Shown in pieces: positions 14,701 through 22,704 of a stretch of DNA of 32,508 bases. A program made the position numbers and the translations under genes. The DNA comes from CAZQBY01 sp964592405 [NCBI: uncultured archaeon] (lineage in GTDB: Archaea; Altiarchaeota; Altiarchaeia; JAFGQM01). Under the pieces are notes generated by a model. It ran no database searches. It was not told the DNA's origin and saw nothing but the letters and a program-made list of their open reading frames with translations. Location: positions 1 through 32,508 of the forward strand of contig CAZQBY010000012.1 in assembly GCA_964592405.1 (NCBI GenBank). The letters run 5' to 3'. Each line of letters opens with the position of its first letter. Within the stretch, counting starts at the first letter, position 1.

Positions 14701-17700
14701 ATGATTCGACAGCCGATAATCTCTGTCCTGGGCCATGTGGACCATGGCAAATGCGTCACAGCGGACACAGAAATAGTCTTGGCTGACGGCTCAATCCGCC
14801 CCATAAAGGAAATCTACGACTCTGTTGCTTCACAGATCCAACCATCTGAGACTCAAGACGGCGAGATTATTGATGTCTCAGATAAAGACTTGCGGCTCCT
14901 CTCACTAGACGAATACGGCTCGATAAAGCCAAAAAAAGCAAGCCATCTGTGGAAGCGCAGGGCCGAAAGAGTAATCGAGGTCTTGACAAACCATGGCTCG
15001 AAGATAAAGGTCACCCCTGAGCATCCCTTCTTCTCCATGGATTCAAGTGGCAACGTTACCAAGGTGCGCGCAGACGAGCTTGAAGCCGGCCATTTTGTTC
15101 TAGTGCCTTCAAAGATACCCTCTCCAAGAATCAGCTTAAAAAAATACAAGCAGTTGGTCCTCCTCAAACTCGGCGAATCGCCGGATTTTTTGGCATTCGT
15201 GGACCCGGCATTAACAGAAGCACTGCGCAGCCTGCTGAGACAAACCCCAAACTCAAAACTGGTTGCAAACCACCCATACGATTGCATAAGGAATAACCGG
15301 TTCAGGGTGGCCGATCTCATAACACTCTCCAAGGGCCGAATCCCGCTGGAACTGGTCTACGACTCGATAGAATCCATCAAATTTTCGACGACTAAGCAAA
15401 GGGCATCACACACCTCCCCTTTGATGCGGCTGCCGAAGACCTGGGACCAGTTTGTTGACGCCTTCTATGTCCTGGGCGCGTTGTGGGGGGATGGGACCTG
15501 CAATGTCGCATGCCTCTCGAATACGGATGACAACCTCATAGCTGAATACAAAAAAGCGCTTGCCAATGCGTTCGGCCTCAAAATCAGGGCAATAAAAAAG
15601 CGCACCACAAACATGATTGTCACATCGGGAGGTAAAACCTTCAGCGAGTTTGTGTGTCAGGTTTTCGGTTATCCAAGGGACTCAAAAAGCCATACCATCG
15701 ACATCCCCGAGCTCATGCAAAAGGCTCCCGACAAGTTTTTGGCGGGTTTCATCTCCGGCTATTTCGACACCGATGGCTACGTTTCGGCCTCTACGGGGGT
15801 CGAAGTCCTTTCCATGAGCGCGAACATGATAAAAAAGCTTTCGATTCTCCTGCAGCGCTTTGGATGTCCGACAGTCCTAAGCAGAAAAGGGGCCGCACAC
15901 CGGTTGAAGATTTCTGGGAGCGAATATCTACGGAATTTCAAGAGGGGGATAGGCTTCCGTTTGCTCCGCAAGGAAGCGCAGGTGGATGCCCTCATGAACA
16001 AGGCCACGACAAACCGAAACTTCGACCTGCTGCCCGTATCCGGGAAGGCAATCAAGAAGCTGCGTGTGGAATTTGGCCTTTCCGGCATGGAGAGTGGAAT
16101 ACCCTTCCAAAAGAAATATGAAAACTATGAACACGTCTCCCGCCACTTCGTCAAATCCTTTCTCAAATCAATCCGGCAGATTGTTTTGGCAGAGTCATAT
16201 CTGGACACCATAAAAGAGAAGATGCAGGTTATAAAGGCTCTTGAAAAGCCTATGAATTACACTACACTCTACAAGATGCTTTCCATGCCACACAGAAAGC
16301 TTGCAAACTATATCACGTTTCTGGTGAGTGAGAAAATAATAGAGAAAACAAAAGGGGATTTTTACACTACAACCGAATTTGGTAAAAAAGTCTTCGCCGA
16401 GCTTTCCTCAATATGCAAAAACCCGGAAATAGTGTTCAACCATACTGGCACTCTTTCGGGAATTGTTTCCTCTGACTTTGTCTGCGTCCAGGTCAAGAGT
16501 GTGAGAGAGATCAGGAAACGACAATATGTCTACGACTTCACAGTGCCCAATATACACAACTTCGTAGCCGGCAGATGCATAGTCCACAACACCAGCTTCC
16601 TCGACAAGGTCAGGGAGAGCTCGGTCGCGGCGCGCGAGGCTGGCGGCATCACGCAGCACATAGGCGCTACGGAGGTCCCGATCGACGTGGTCAAAAAAAT
16701 CTGCGGCAGGATGCTGGATGTTATGAAAGTCAGGATAACCATTCCCGGCCTGCTGTTTGTGGACACGCCCGGCCACGAGGCGTTCACCAATCTGAGAAAA
16801 CGTGGCGGCAGCATAGCCGACCTGGCAGTGCTCGTCATCGACATACGGGAGGGCTTCATGCCGCAGACCATAGAGGCGCTGGAGATACTCAGGAACTACA
16901 AGACGCCCTTCATAATTGTCGCAAACAAAATAGACCTTCTCTCTGGATGGCGTGACTCCGGGACCTATTGTTTTGGAGAGTCCTTCAGACAGCAGCAGGA
17001 GTTTGTCAAAGCGGGACTTGACCAGAAGATTTATGACATTATAGGCAGGCTGGGCGAGATGGGCATACAGTCAGAGCGCTTTGACCGCGTGGAGGACTTC
17101 ACAAAACAGGTGAGTATAGTCCCTCTTTCCGCAAAAACAGGTGAGGGCATCGCTGAGGCGCTCATGCTGCTCACCGGCCTGAGTCAGCGTTATCTTGAGA
17201 AAAACCTGCAGATAGAGGTCAGCGGGCCGGGGAAAGCCAGCATCCTTGAGGTAAAGGAGGAGAAGGGTCTGGGAACCAGCCTTGATCTGATACTGTATGA
17301 CGGCACCATCCGCCGTGGCGATGTGATAGTCCTGAGCGGAAGAAACGGTCCGATAGAAACCAGGGTCAAGGCCATCCTAAAGCCCAAGCCGCTGGACGAG
17401 ATGCGGGACCCAAAGGACCGCTTTGATAATATCAAAGCAGTTTCTGCGGCAAGTGGCCTGAAGCTTGTAGCACCGGGCATAGAGGAGGCCCTCCCGGGCG
17501 GGCAGGTGTATGTCGTGGACAACAACGTTGAGGAGCTGAAGGGGAGAATCCGCAAGGAGCTGGAGTCCATCAGATTCGAGCATGAAAATATCGGTGTTAT
17601 AGTGCGCGCAGATACCTTGGGCAGCCTGGAGGCAATTCTAGGGATGTTGAGAAAAAAGGGAGTGCCTGTCAGGAAGGCGGACATAGGTGCCGTGACAAAA

Positions 17701-18297
17701 ACAGATCTCATGGAAGCTGAATCAATAGGGAAGAACAACCCGGAATACGGGATTGTCCTTGCCTTTAATGCACCGGTTCCTGAGGAGATTGCCCAGTATG
17801 CCAAGGATGCGCGCATAACAATCCTTGCCGATAAGGTTATATACAAAATAGTCGAAGATTATGAAAACTGGTTAAAGGATGTCAAGCGCGCGCAGGAGAT
17901 GGCCATGTTTGACACCGTGCCCTTCCCTGCCGAGCTGAAGTTCTTGGAGGGCTGCACCTTCCGGAGGTCTGACCCGGCCATAATTGGAGTGGCTGTTCTC
18001 AGAGGCAGGATACGCCCCGGCTACACGCTGATGAAACCTGATGGCACAAAAGTCGGCATAATCAAATCCATCCAAGAGAAGAACGAGAAAGTGGACGAGG
18101 CCAAGAAGGGTGATGAGGTGGCAATAGCGGTAGACGGGCCGCTGGTCGGCAGGAACATTGAGGAGGGCGACGTGCTTTACACCCACATAACCTTTAGCCA
18201 GTACGAGCAGATACTAAAAAAGGGCAGGAAGTTCCTCAACGGCGAGGAGGAAGAGCTCCTTAAGCAGATAGCGGACATAGTCAGGAAGGCGAAATAG
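14701..18297 (+). CDS. infB: Translation initiation factor aIF5B (IF2-like) precursor with an intein
   Basis: aIF5B is a GTPase that promotes subunit joining and initiator tRNA placement. The 1198-residue precursor holds a 613-residue intein between Lys17 and Thr631; the spliced protein would be 585 residues, the normal archaeal size. The exteins rejoin to GHVDHGK-TSFLDKVR, restoring the P-loop. G2 lies in GGITQHIGATEV, G3 is DTPGHEAF, G4 NKIDL and G5 SAKTGEG. Domains II, III and IV follow, with RADTLGSLEAI in domain III. Without splicing the P-loop is split and the factor should be inactive. rps6e and aIF2-gamma lie downstream after a two-gene insert. Confidence 0.97.
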   Translation: MIRQPIISVLGHVDHGKCVTADTEIVLADGSIRPIKEIYDSVASQIQPSETQDGEIIDVSDKDLRLLSLDEYGSIKPKKASHLWKRRAERVIEVLTNHGSKIKVTPEHPFFSMDSSGNVTKVRADELEAGHFVLVPSKIPSPRISLKKYKQLVLLKLGESPDFLAFVDPALTEALRSLLRQTPNSKLVANHPYDCIRNNRFRVADLITLSKGRIPLELVYDSIESIKFSTTKQRASHTSPLMRLPKTWDQFVDAFYVLGALWGDGTCNVACLSNTDDNLIAEYKKALANAFGLKIRAIKKRTTNMIVTSGGKTFSEFVCQVFGYPRDSKSHTIDIPELMQKAPDKFLAGFISGYFDTDGYVSASTGVEVLSMSANMIKKLSILLQRFGCPTVLSRKGAAHRLKISGSEYLRNFKRGIGFRLLRKEAQVDALMNKATTNRNFDLLPVSGKAIKKLRVEFGLSGMESGIPFQKKYENYEHVSRHFVKSFLKSIRQIVLAESYLDTIKEKMQVIKALEKPMNYTTLYKMLSMPHRKLANYITFLVSEKIIEKTKGDFYTTTEFGKKVFAELSSICKNPEIVFNHTGTLSGIVSSDFVCVQVKSVREIRKRQYVYDFTVPNIHNFVAGRCIVHNTSFLDKVRESSVAAREAGGITQHIGATEVPIDVVKKICGRMLDVMKVRITIPGLLFVDTPGHEAFTNLRKRGGSIADLAVLVIDIREGFMPQTIEALEILRNYKTPFIIVANKIDLLSGWRDSGTYCFGESFRQQQEFVKAGLDQKIYDIIGRLGEMGIQSERFDRVEDFTKQVSIVPLSAKTGEGIAEALMLLTGLSQRYLEKNLQIEVSGPGKASILEVKEEKGLGTSLDLILYDGTIRRGDVIVLSGRNGPIETRVKAILKPKPLDEMRDPKDRFDNIKAVSAASGLKLVAPGIEEALPGGQVYVVDNNVEELKGRIRKELESIRFEHENIGVIVRADTLGSLEAILGMLRKKGVPVRKADIGAVTKTDLMEAESIGKNNPEYGIVLAFNAPVPEEIAQYAKDARITILADKVIYKIVEDYENWLKDVKRAQEMAMFDTVPFPAELKFLEGCTFRRSDPAIIGVAVLRGRIRPGYTLMKPDGTKVGIIKSIQEKNEKVDEAKKGDEVAIAVDGPLVGRNIEEGDVLYTHITFSQYEQILKKGRKFLNGEEEELLKQIADIVRKAK
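14752..16590 (+). mobile_element. Full-length intein with LAGLIDADG homing endonuclease and an extra winged helix
   Basis: The intein starts with Cys18 (CVTADTEIVLADGS) and ends His629-Asn630 before Thr631, so the splicing residues are intact. Block B is VTPEHPF. LAGLIDADG motifs are VLGALWGDGT (Asp264) and LAGFISGYFDTDG (347-359, Asp358), so the endonuclease looks active. Block F is VYDFTVPNIHNFVAG (610-624). Between endonuclease and C-terminal Hint part, residues 505-565 read like an archaeal winged helix (ALEKPMNYTTLYKML, KLANYITFLVSEKIIE, YTTTEFGKKVF). Inteins at the same P-loop site are known in IF2/aIF5B of Thermococcales and Methanocaldococcus. Confidence 0.95.
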
Positions 18298-18347
18298 CCC
18301 AAGTCTGCCTTTTTAATGCTTTGGCGTGATAATAATTCTTAAAAAAG

Positions 18348-18998
18348 ATGGCTCCTCCAAGGAGGGTGTGGAGGATACCCCCTCACAAGCTGCTGATGGT
18401 GATGTCGCCCGAGCCGGGGAAGGCGGGCTTCACCACCCACCACAAGAGATTTGTCGTGGCCCCCTTGAGAGGGCACGAGGTAAGCTCGGGCGGTAAAGAG
18501 CTCCACCTGTCCACAGGGAGGGACCCAGACCAGGTGAGCCTTGCCATCCCGTGGCACCCAAACCAGGGGCCGACCCAGAGCAAGGTCCACGGCACTTACA
18601 GGTTCAGGCTTTCCGGCGAGGGCTTCCCAGAGGCAGCTATACACTCTATCGAATACACGGACAGCAGCAGGGAGGGAACGGCCGTCTACGAGCTCCCCGA
18701 TGAGGCTAGGAGTGTCAGGCACGCTCATGAGCTGCTTAAAGATGCGCTTCCGCACGAACAGGCGTCGCATCTGATGGCCGGCGACCAGACCGGGAGGTCG
18801 CAGGTCGTCATCAGGCCCAACAGGACGGTCCTTGTCTTCGGCGTGCCTCGCGGCACTGTCGAGCACAAGAACCTGACTATAAGGGAATATGTGGATAAGA
18901 AGGGAAACCGAAGGTTCGGCTTCTTCGACGAGTTTGGCAATCCATATCCATGGGTGATGTTTTTTGCGAACCCTAAGCACAAAACGAAAGCCGACTAG
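18348..18998 (+). CDS. Unrecognised protein, insert between infB and rps6e
   Basis: I do not recognise this 216-residue protein. It has no membrane helix, no Cys motif and no signal peptide. Features seen are a basic Pro-rich start (MAPPRRVWRIPPHK), a central region rich in His, Gly and Ser, a predicted helix near 118-140 (DEARSVRHAHELLKDALP), and a conserved-looking end KKGNRRFGFFDEFGNPYPW. The minus strand has an open frame over the same bases, but the plus frame has more normal composition and codon use with AGG and ATA as in neighbours. It shares the palindromic CTAG with the stop of the convergent glycosyltransferase gene. Confidence 0.6.
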   Translation: MAPPRRVWRIPPHKLLMVMSPEPGKAGFTTHHKRFVVAPLRGHEVSSGGKELHLSTGRDPDQVSLAIPWHPNQGPTQSKVHGTYRFRLSGEGFPEAAIHSIEYTDSSREGTAVYELPDEARSVRHAHELLKDALPHEQASHLMAGDQTGRSQVVIRPNRTVLVFGVPRGTVEHKNLTIREYVDKKGNRRFGFFDEFGNPYPWVMFFANPKHKTKAD

Positions 18999-20557
18999 TC
19001 ACCCTCCCTGAGCTTCTTGTACAACTTTTCCGTCTGGAACATCCGCCTCCAGGGCTCTATCTCCTTGCGGTACTTGGGCATAAGCGGGTGATGCCCGGCT
19101 CCCATCCTTGCCTGTCTGTTGGGCCTCATATACCTCCCGAAGAGCCTCTCCCTGGATGCATCTATCACGGCGGTCTCAGAATCCTTTGATGGAGTTTTAG
19201 GAGGGATGGCCTTCTCACCTTCTCTGCTTATGATCGCGCGCATCTGGGCATCCGCAGCGTCCACGAGGTTCCTGAGGCTCCTGATCTGGTTTGCATATCT
19301 AGGGTGAGACCACCAGGCCTCCTTGTCCATAAGGAGCGCGCGTATCTCCCGTATCTTGGGCCTCCACTCGGGCACCTTGTATGTCTCCCCCGGCTCTAGG
19401 GCTATGTTGGAATATGCCGAGGCCCGGCCGGCCCTCTTGATGTGCGCCACGGGGTTGAAGAACCCGCCGATTGCATTTTGGGGCATGTCAGCCTCCACGG
19501 CCGAATACAGGACCGCGTCCTCACCCCTCTCCGAGGAGGTGATGAATGGGTAGGAGAATAGAAGCTTAGGACGGACGCACAGGTTGCCAGCCCCCCGCGT
19601 GACCTGCACTTTACTCGGGATGCCTTCCCCTCCTGATACCCAATGAGGGTTGAAGGCAATCCTCCCTCTGCCAACCGACTGATATGCCTTCCTGACAAGG
19701 TTCAGGAATCCGGAGTGCACACTCATCGGGCCGAGGAACTTGCGGGAGAACACGATCCGGGCCATCGAGATGCCCTCGTCGTTCTTTAGGTTGCCCATCT
19801 TCTTGGCCTTTGGCCTCTTGACGCCTCGGCTCATCCTAAGGAAGTTTAGGACTGCGTCAAGAGCCCCTCCGATGACATCCTGCGCAGCAACGTCGCCGTC
19901 GAATGTTATCCCTCCTCCTGCCATGAGTACATCAGGCCTTTTCTCGAAATAGCGGTCTATGTTGTGGAAGTAGGATCCGGTGTCCCTTAGGACAAGGTCC
20001 CCCTCACTTTCCCTCCCGAACTGCTTGGCGAGCCCGCCCGTGTGCCTTCTTCTGACACGCGTCAGGTTCTTGGCGTACAGATCGTCGTCAAAGAGTATAG
20101 CGATGTCGTCTGGACGGTCCAGCAGCCCCTTTGAGTAGGCAAGCACTGTCGCCCTGTTGCGCGCGGGCCCGTAGCCGTCGGGGGTGCTCGACAGGCTGCC
20201 CACATAGCGCCTCAGGTTTTTCCATCTTTTGGGGTCCGACTTCAACATCTCCGACAGTATGCGGGCCTGCTCGCGAGGACCGAAGTGGTGTATCCTCACG
20301 TTCCTGAGGCCGAGGCTCTTTCTGGCATGCCTCTCAAGATCCTTCAGCACCCTCTTGTTCTTTTGCGCCTCCTGTGGGGAGGTGTAGTCGGCCACGACGA
20401 AATGGACAGGCCTGTCGTAGCGGTGGCGGTGGGCGTTCTCGATGAAGGACCTGACGCAGGCCGCCAGCCCCTCCGGCCTCGCAGTGGGTATCAATACGAC
20501 CTTCCTGCCCGGCTTGGACTTTTCAGCCCTCCTTCTATGGGTTGGTCTTCTGGCCAT
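18995..20557 (-). CDS. GT2-like (GT-A fold) glycosyltransferase
   Basis: The 520-residue soluble protein has the N-terminal nucleotide-sugar strand VVLIPTARPEGLAACVRSF at about 20-38, the PARNRATVLAYSKG helix and the metal-binding Asp motif ILFDDDLY. Further on it has GAGNLCVRPKLLFSYPF and the ERGEDAVLYS acceptor-side acid typical of family 2 enzymes. It has a very basic first 18 residues and a long helical C-terminal extension, and no membrane anchor. The sugar and acceptor are unknown. A TATA-like tatataataaaa lies about 20 bases before the ATG, so it has its own leaderless promoter. With its convergent partner it splits the infB-rps6e block. Confidence 0.75.
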   Translation of the reverse strand: MARRPTHRRRAEKSKPGRKVVLIPTARPEGLAACVRSFIENAHRHRYDRPVHFVVADYTSPQEAQKNKRVLKDLERHARKSLGLRNVRIHHFGPREQARILSEMLKSDPKRWKNLRRYVGSLSSTPDGYGPARNRATVLAYSKGLLDRPDDIAILFDDDLYAKNLTRVRRRHTGGLAKQFGRESEGDLVLRDTGSYFHNIDRYFEKRPDVLMAGGGITFDGDVAAQDVIGGALDAVLNFLRMSRGVKRPKAKKMGNLKNDEGISMARIVFSRKFLGPMSVHSGFLNLVRKAYQSVGRGRIAFNPHWVSGGEGIPSKVQVTRGAGNLCVRPKLLFSYPFITSSERGEDAVLYSAVEADMPQNAIGGFFNPVAHIKRAGRASAYSNIALEPGETYKVPEWRPKIREIRALLMDKEAWWSHPRYANQIRSLRNLVDAADAQMRAIISREGEKAIPPKTPSKDSETAVIDASRERLFGRYMRPNRQARMGAGHHPLMPKYRKEIEPWRRMFQTEKLYKKLREGD

Positions 20558-20608
20558 GACTCTTATTGGCTTTTATTATATACACTGGCAAAGATTTAAA
20601 ATTAAATC

Positions 20609-20618
20609 CTTATATACC
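20609..20618 (+). promoter_or_regulatory. TATA-like box before the candidate RNA
   Basis: ccttatatac predicts a start near 20639, just before the first hairpin of the candidate RNA. It lies outside the glycosyltransferase promoter (20571-20582) and too far from rps6e to be its core promoter. Confidence 0.4.
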
Positions 20619-20638
20619 CTCCCCTTCTAATAAACCGC

Positions 20639-20772
20639 TTTTTCTAAGCCGGCCTTTTAGAAAAAAAGGTCGAACAAAAATCAAAATGGAATCTTCACCT
20701 TCGGCGCGAAGGACCTTCGGTCCTTGCGCACAGGGTCTTCAGACCCTCGTGTGAAGAGACTTTTTTGTTTTT
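20639..20772 (+). ncRNA. Candidate small structured RNA upstream of rps6e
   Basis: A hairpin pairs TTTTTCTAA (20639-20647) with TTAGAAAAA (20657-20665). A three-way junction follows: closing stem TCTTCAC (20692-20698) with GTGAAGA (20751-20757), arm one GCGC-G-AAGGACC (20704-20715) with GGTCCTT-GCGC (20719-20729), arm two AGGGTC (20732-20737) with GACCCT (20742-20747). T-runs at 20761-20766 and 20768-20772 could end it. A TATA-like box precedes it at the right distance. It is much more GC-rich than its flanks. It matches no tRNA, C/D or H/ACA pattern that I can see. It could instead be a transcript-ending structure or a regulatory DNA element. Confidence 0.5.
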
Positions 20773-20776
20773 AATA
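20767..20776 (+). promoter_or_regulatory. TATA-like box of rps6e
   Basis: tttttaataa lies about 30-39 bases before the rps6e ATG at 20806 and predicts a short, A-rich leader. It overlaps the T-run that would end the candidate upstream RNA. Confidence 0.4.
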
Positions 20777-20805
20777 AGAACAAAGCAAAAACACAAAACA
20801 AAAAA

Positions 20806-21435
20806 ATGGAAGCGAAGATAGTTGTCGGGACCAAGACTGGAAAGTCTTACAACATAGAGGCAAAGGAGGACCTGGCTGCTGTTTTCATCGGTAAGAGGAT
20901 CGGGGACACTGTGAACCTCACGCCTCTTGGGTTAAAGGGTTATGAAGTCAGGATCACCGGTGGATCAGACAAGTGCGGGTTCCCGATGAGAAAAGACATT
21001 CACAAGACCGGACGGGCAAGTGCCCTGTTATCAACCCGGACAACAGGCTATAAGCCAAAGAGAAAGGGCATGCGCGCCCGAAAGACTGTAGTTGGTGATA
21101 TAATAGATGCCAGTATCGCGCAGATAAACACGGTTGTTGTGAAGGAGGGCAAGGACTCCATAGAGAAGCTGCTTGGTCTGGATAAGGCCACTGGAGATGA
21201 GGCTCCTGATAAAAAGGCCGGGGGCAGGGAAACAAAAGGTGCTCCCGGGGAATCCCGGAAGGAATCCGCGGAGGAGTCTCAGGAGAAGACCCTAAAGGAA
21301 ACTCCAAAGGAAACTCCAAAGGAACCCTCAAAGGAAACTTCCGGGGGAGGTTCCAAAGAAACTCCGGAGGGTAAGAAACCCGAAAAGTCCTCTGAAGAGA
21401 GCGCTCCTGCCGGACCAAAGGAACAGGCCAGATAA
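20806..21435 (+). CDS. rps6e: Ribosomal protein eS6 (S6e) with a long low-complexity C-terminal extension
   Basis: Residues 1 to about 128 are a standard archaeal S6e: KIVVGTKTGKSYNIEA, IGKRIGDTVNL, GLKGYEVRITGGSDKCGFPMR and RKGMRARKTVVGDII are characteristic. Archaeal S6e normally ends near here (about 125-135 residues). A further 80 residues or so consist of charged, Pro/Ser/Thr-rich sequence with KETPKETPKEPSKETS-like repeats and no predicted fold. The extension is in frame and ends with a normal stop. The gene has its own A-rich leader, and aIF2-gamma follows after 9 bases, so the two are probably one operon. Confidence 0.95.
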   Translation: MEAKIVVGTKTGKSYNIEAKEDLAAVFIGKRIGDTVNLTPLGLKGYEVRITGGSDKCGFPMRKDIHKTGRASALLSTRTTGYKPKRKGMRARKTVVGDIIDASIAQINTVVVKEGKDSIEKLLGLDKATGDEAPDKKAGGRETKGAPGESRKESAEESQEKTLKETPKETPKEPSKETSGGGSKETPEGKKPEKSSEESAPAGPKEQAR

Positions 21436-21444
21436 ATCATAATA

Positions 21445-22653
21445 ATGACTCAAGCCGAAGTCAACATAGGTCTAGTAGGTCATGTGGACCACGGGAAGAC
21501 AACACTGACCAAAGCCCTTTCAGGAGTGTGGACAGACCGCCACAGCGAGGAGATAAGAAGAGGTATATCCATACGCCTCGGTTATGCTGACTGTTCAATC
21601 TACAAATGTAAGAAGTGCAAGGAGCCAGAGGCATTCACAACAAGCAAAAAATGCCCAAACTGCGGGAGCAATACAACTTTTGTGCGCAAGGTGTCATTTG
21701 TTGATGCACCCGGTCATGAAACGCTTATTGCCACAATGCTGTCCGGTTCAGCCCTTATGGACGGCGTTATACTTGTAATAGCGGCAGATGAAAAATGTCC
21801 ACAGCCCCAGACCAAGGAACATCTTTTGGCCCTGAAACTTATGGGACTGAAAAATATTGTTGTAGTCCAGAACAAGGTGGATGTGGTCAGCAGGGAGCGG
21901 GCCAGACAAAATAGGGACGAGATACAGCAGTTTCTTCAGAGAGTTGGAGTGGAGGCACCAATCATACCAATCGCTGCAAACTATAATGCCAATACTGATG
22001 TCCTGCTTGCTGCCATTCAGGAGTTCATACCAACGCCAAAAAGGGATCTGACAAGACCTCCAAAGATGTATATTGCGCGCTCATTTGATATCAATCGTCC
22101 GGGGACGGATATCAGGGACATCAGGGGAGGGGTGGTTGGAGGCAGTCTTATTCAGGGCGAACTCAGGAAGGGTGACGAGGTGGAGATAAAACCGGGCATC
22201 AAGAAGGTCCACCAGAACCAGAATGTGTGGGAGACCATCCGGACCAGAATAGCCGAGATAGATGCAGGAGGTGAGAAAGTGGAGAAAACACACCCGGGCG
22301 GTCTGATAGCAATACAAACCTATCTGGACCCGAATCTCACAAAATCCGATGCCCTTTCCGGCAACGTTCTTGGCAGAGTGGGTAGCCTGCCAGACCCTAT
22401 AAAATCCCTGAACTGCAAAATAAAACTCATTGAGAGGGAGCTCATAGATACGGATATCGCCATAATGCCCAATGAGCCGCTCATGCTGAGTATAGGTACG
22501 ACAGTAACTGTCGGTATAATAGAGAAGATAAAAGCGGGCCAAGCGTCAATGAAACTCAAACTGCCAATAATTGCAGAAAAAGGCGATAAGTTTGCCATAT
22601 CCAAGCGCATAGACATGAAGTGGCGGCTGGTTGGCTATGGGGAGATAATCTAA
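21445..22653 (+). CDS. eif2g: Translation initiation factor aIF2, gamma subunit
   Basis: The GTPase subunit that carries initiator Met-tRNA to the 30S subunit. The 402-residue protein has G1 GHVDHGKTT at 12-20, a knuckle with Cys55, Cys58, Cys70 and Cys73 (CKKC...CPNC), G3 DAPGHE at 87-92, G4 NKVD and the following beta-barrel domains II and III (GGVVGGSLIQGELRKGDEVEI; MKWRLVGYGEI at the end). The size and order are normal. It follows rps6e, an old archaeal pairing, and is followed by a hairpin terminator. Confidence 0.97.
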   Translation: MTQAEVNIGLVGHVDHGKTTLTKALSGVWTDRHSEEIRRGISIRLGYADCSIYKCKKCKEPEAFTTSKKCPNCGSNTTFVRKVSFVDAPGHETLIATMLSGSALMDGVILVIAADEKCPQPQTKEHLLALKLMGLKNIVVVQNKVDVVSRERARQNRDEIQQFLQRVGVEAPIIPIAANYNANTDVLLAAIQEFIPTPKRDLTRPPKMYIARSFDINRPGTDIRDIRGGVVGGSLIQGELRKGDEVEIKPGIKKVHQNQNVWETIRTRIAEIDAGGEKVEKTHPGGLIAIQTYLDPNLTKSDALSGNVLGRVGSLPDPIKSLNCKIKLIERELIDTDIAIMPNEPLMLSIGTTVTVGIIEKIKAGQASMKLKLPIIAEKGDKFAISKRIDMKWRLVGYGEII

Positions 22654-22663
22654 ACCTGTTTGA

Positions 22664-22692
22664 ACCCAAATCCTTTTGGGTCAATCTTTTTT
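22664..22692 (+). terminator. Hairpin and T-run terminator after aIF2-gamma
   Basis: ACCCAAA (22664-22670) pairs with TTTGGGT (22675-22681) around a TCCT loop, and a run of six T follows at 22687-22692. It lies 11 bases after the aIF2-gamma stop, between two convergent genes. Confidence 0.6.
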
Positions 22693-22704
22693 GGTCCCAA
22701 ACCA

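Noticed and set aside
18339-18980. Minus-strand frame of 213 codons over the unrecognised plus-strand gene
   Set aside because: Its product is rich in His, Pro, Leu and Arg with no recognisable motif, while the plus frame has normal acidic/basic balance and genome-like codons; it would also run head to tail through the end of the glycosyltransferase unit.
20704-20747. H/ACA guide RNA (an ACA follows the first arm)
   Set aside because: The arm is a continuous stem with no internal guide pocket and no kink-turn.
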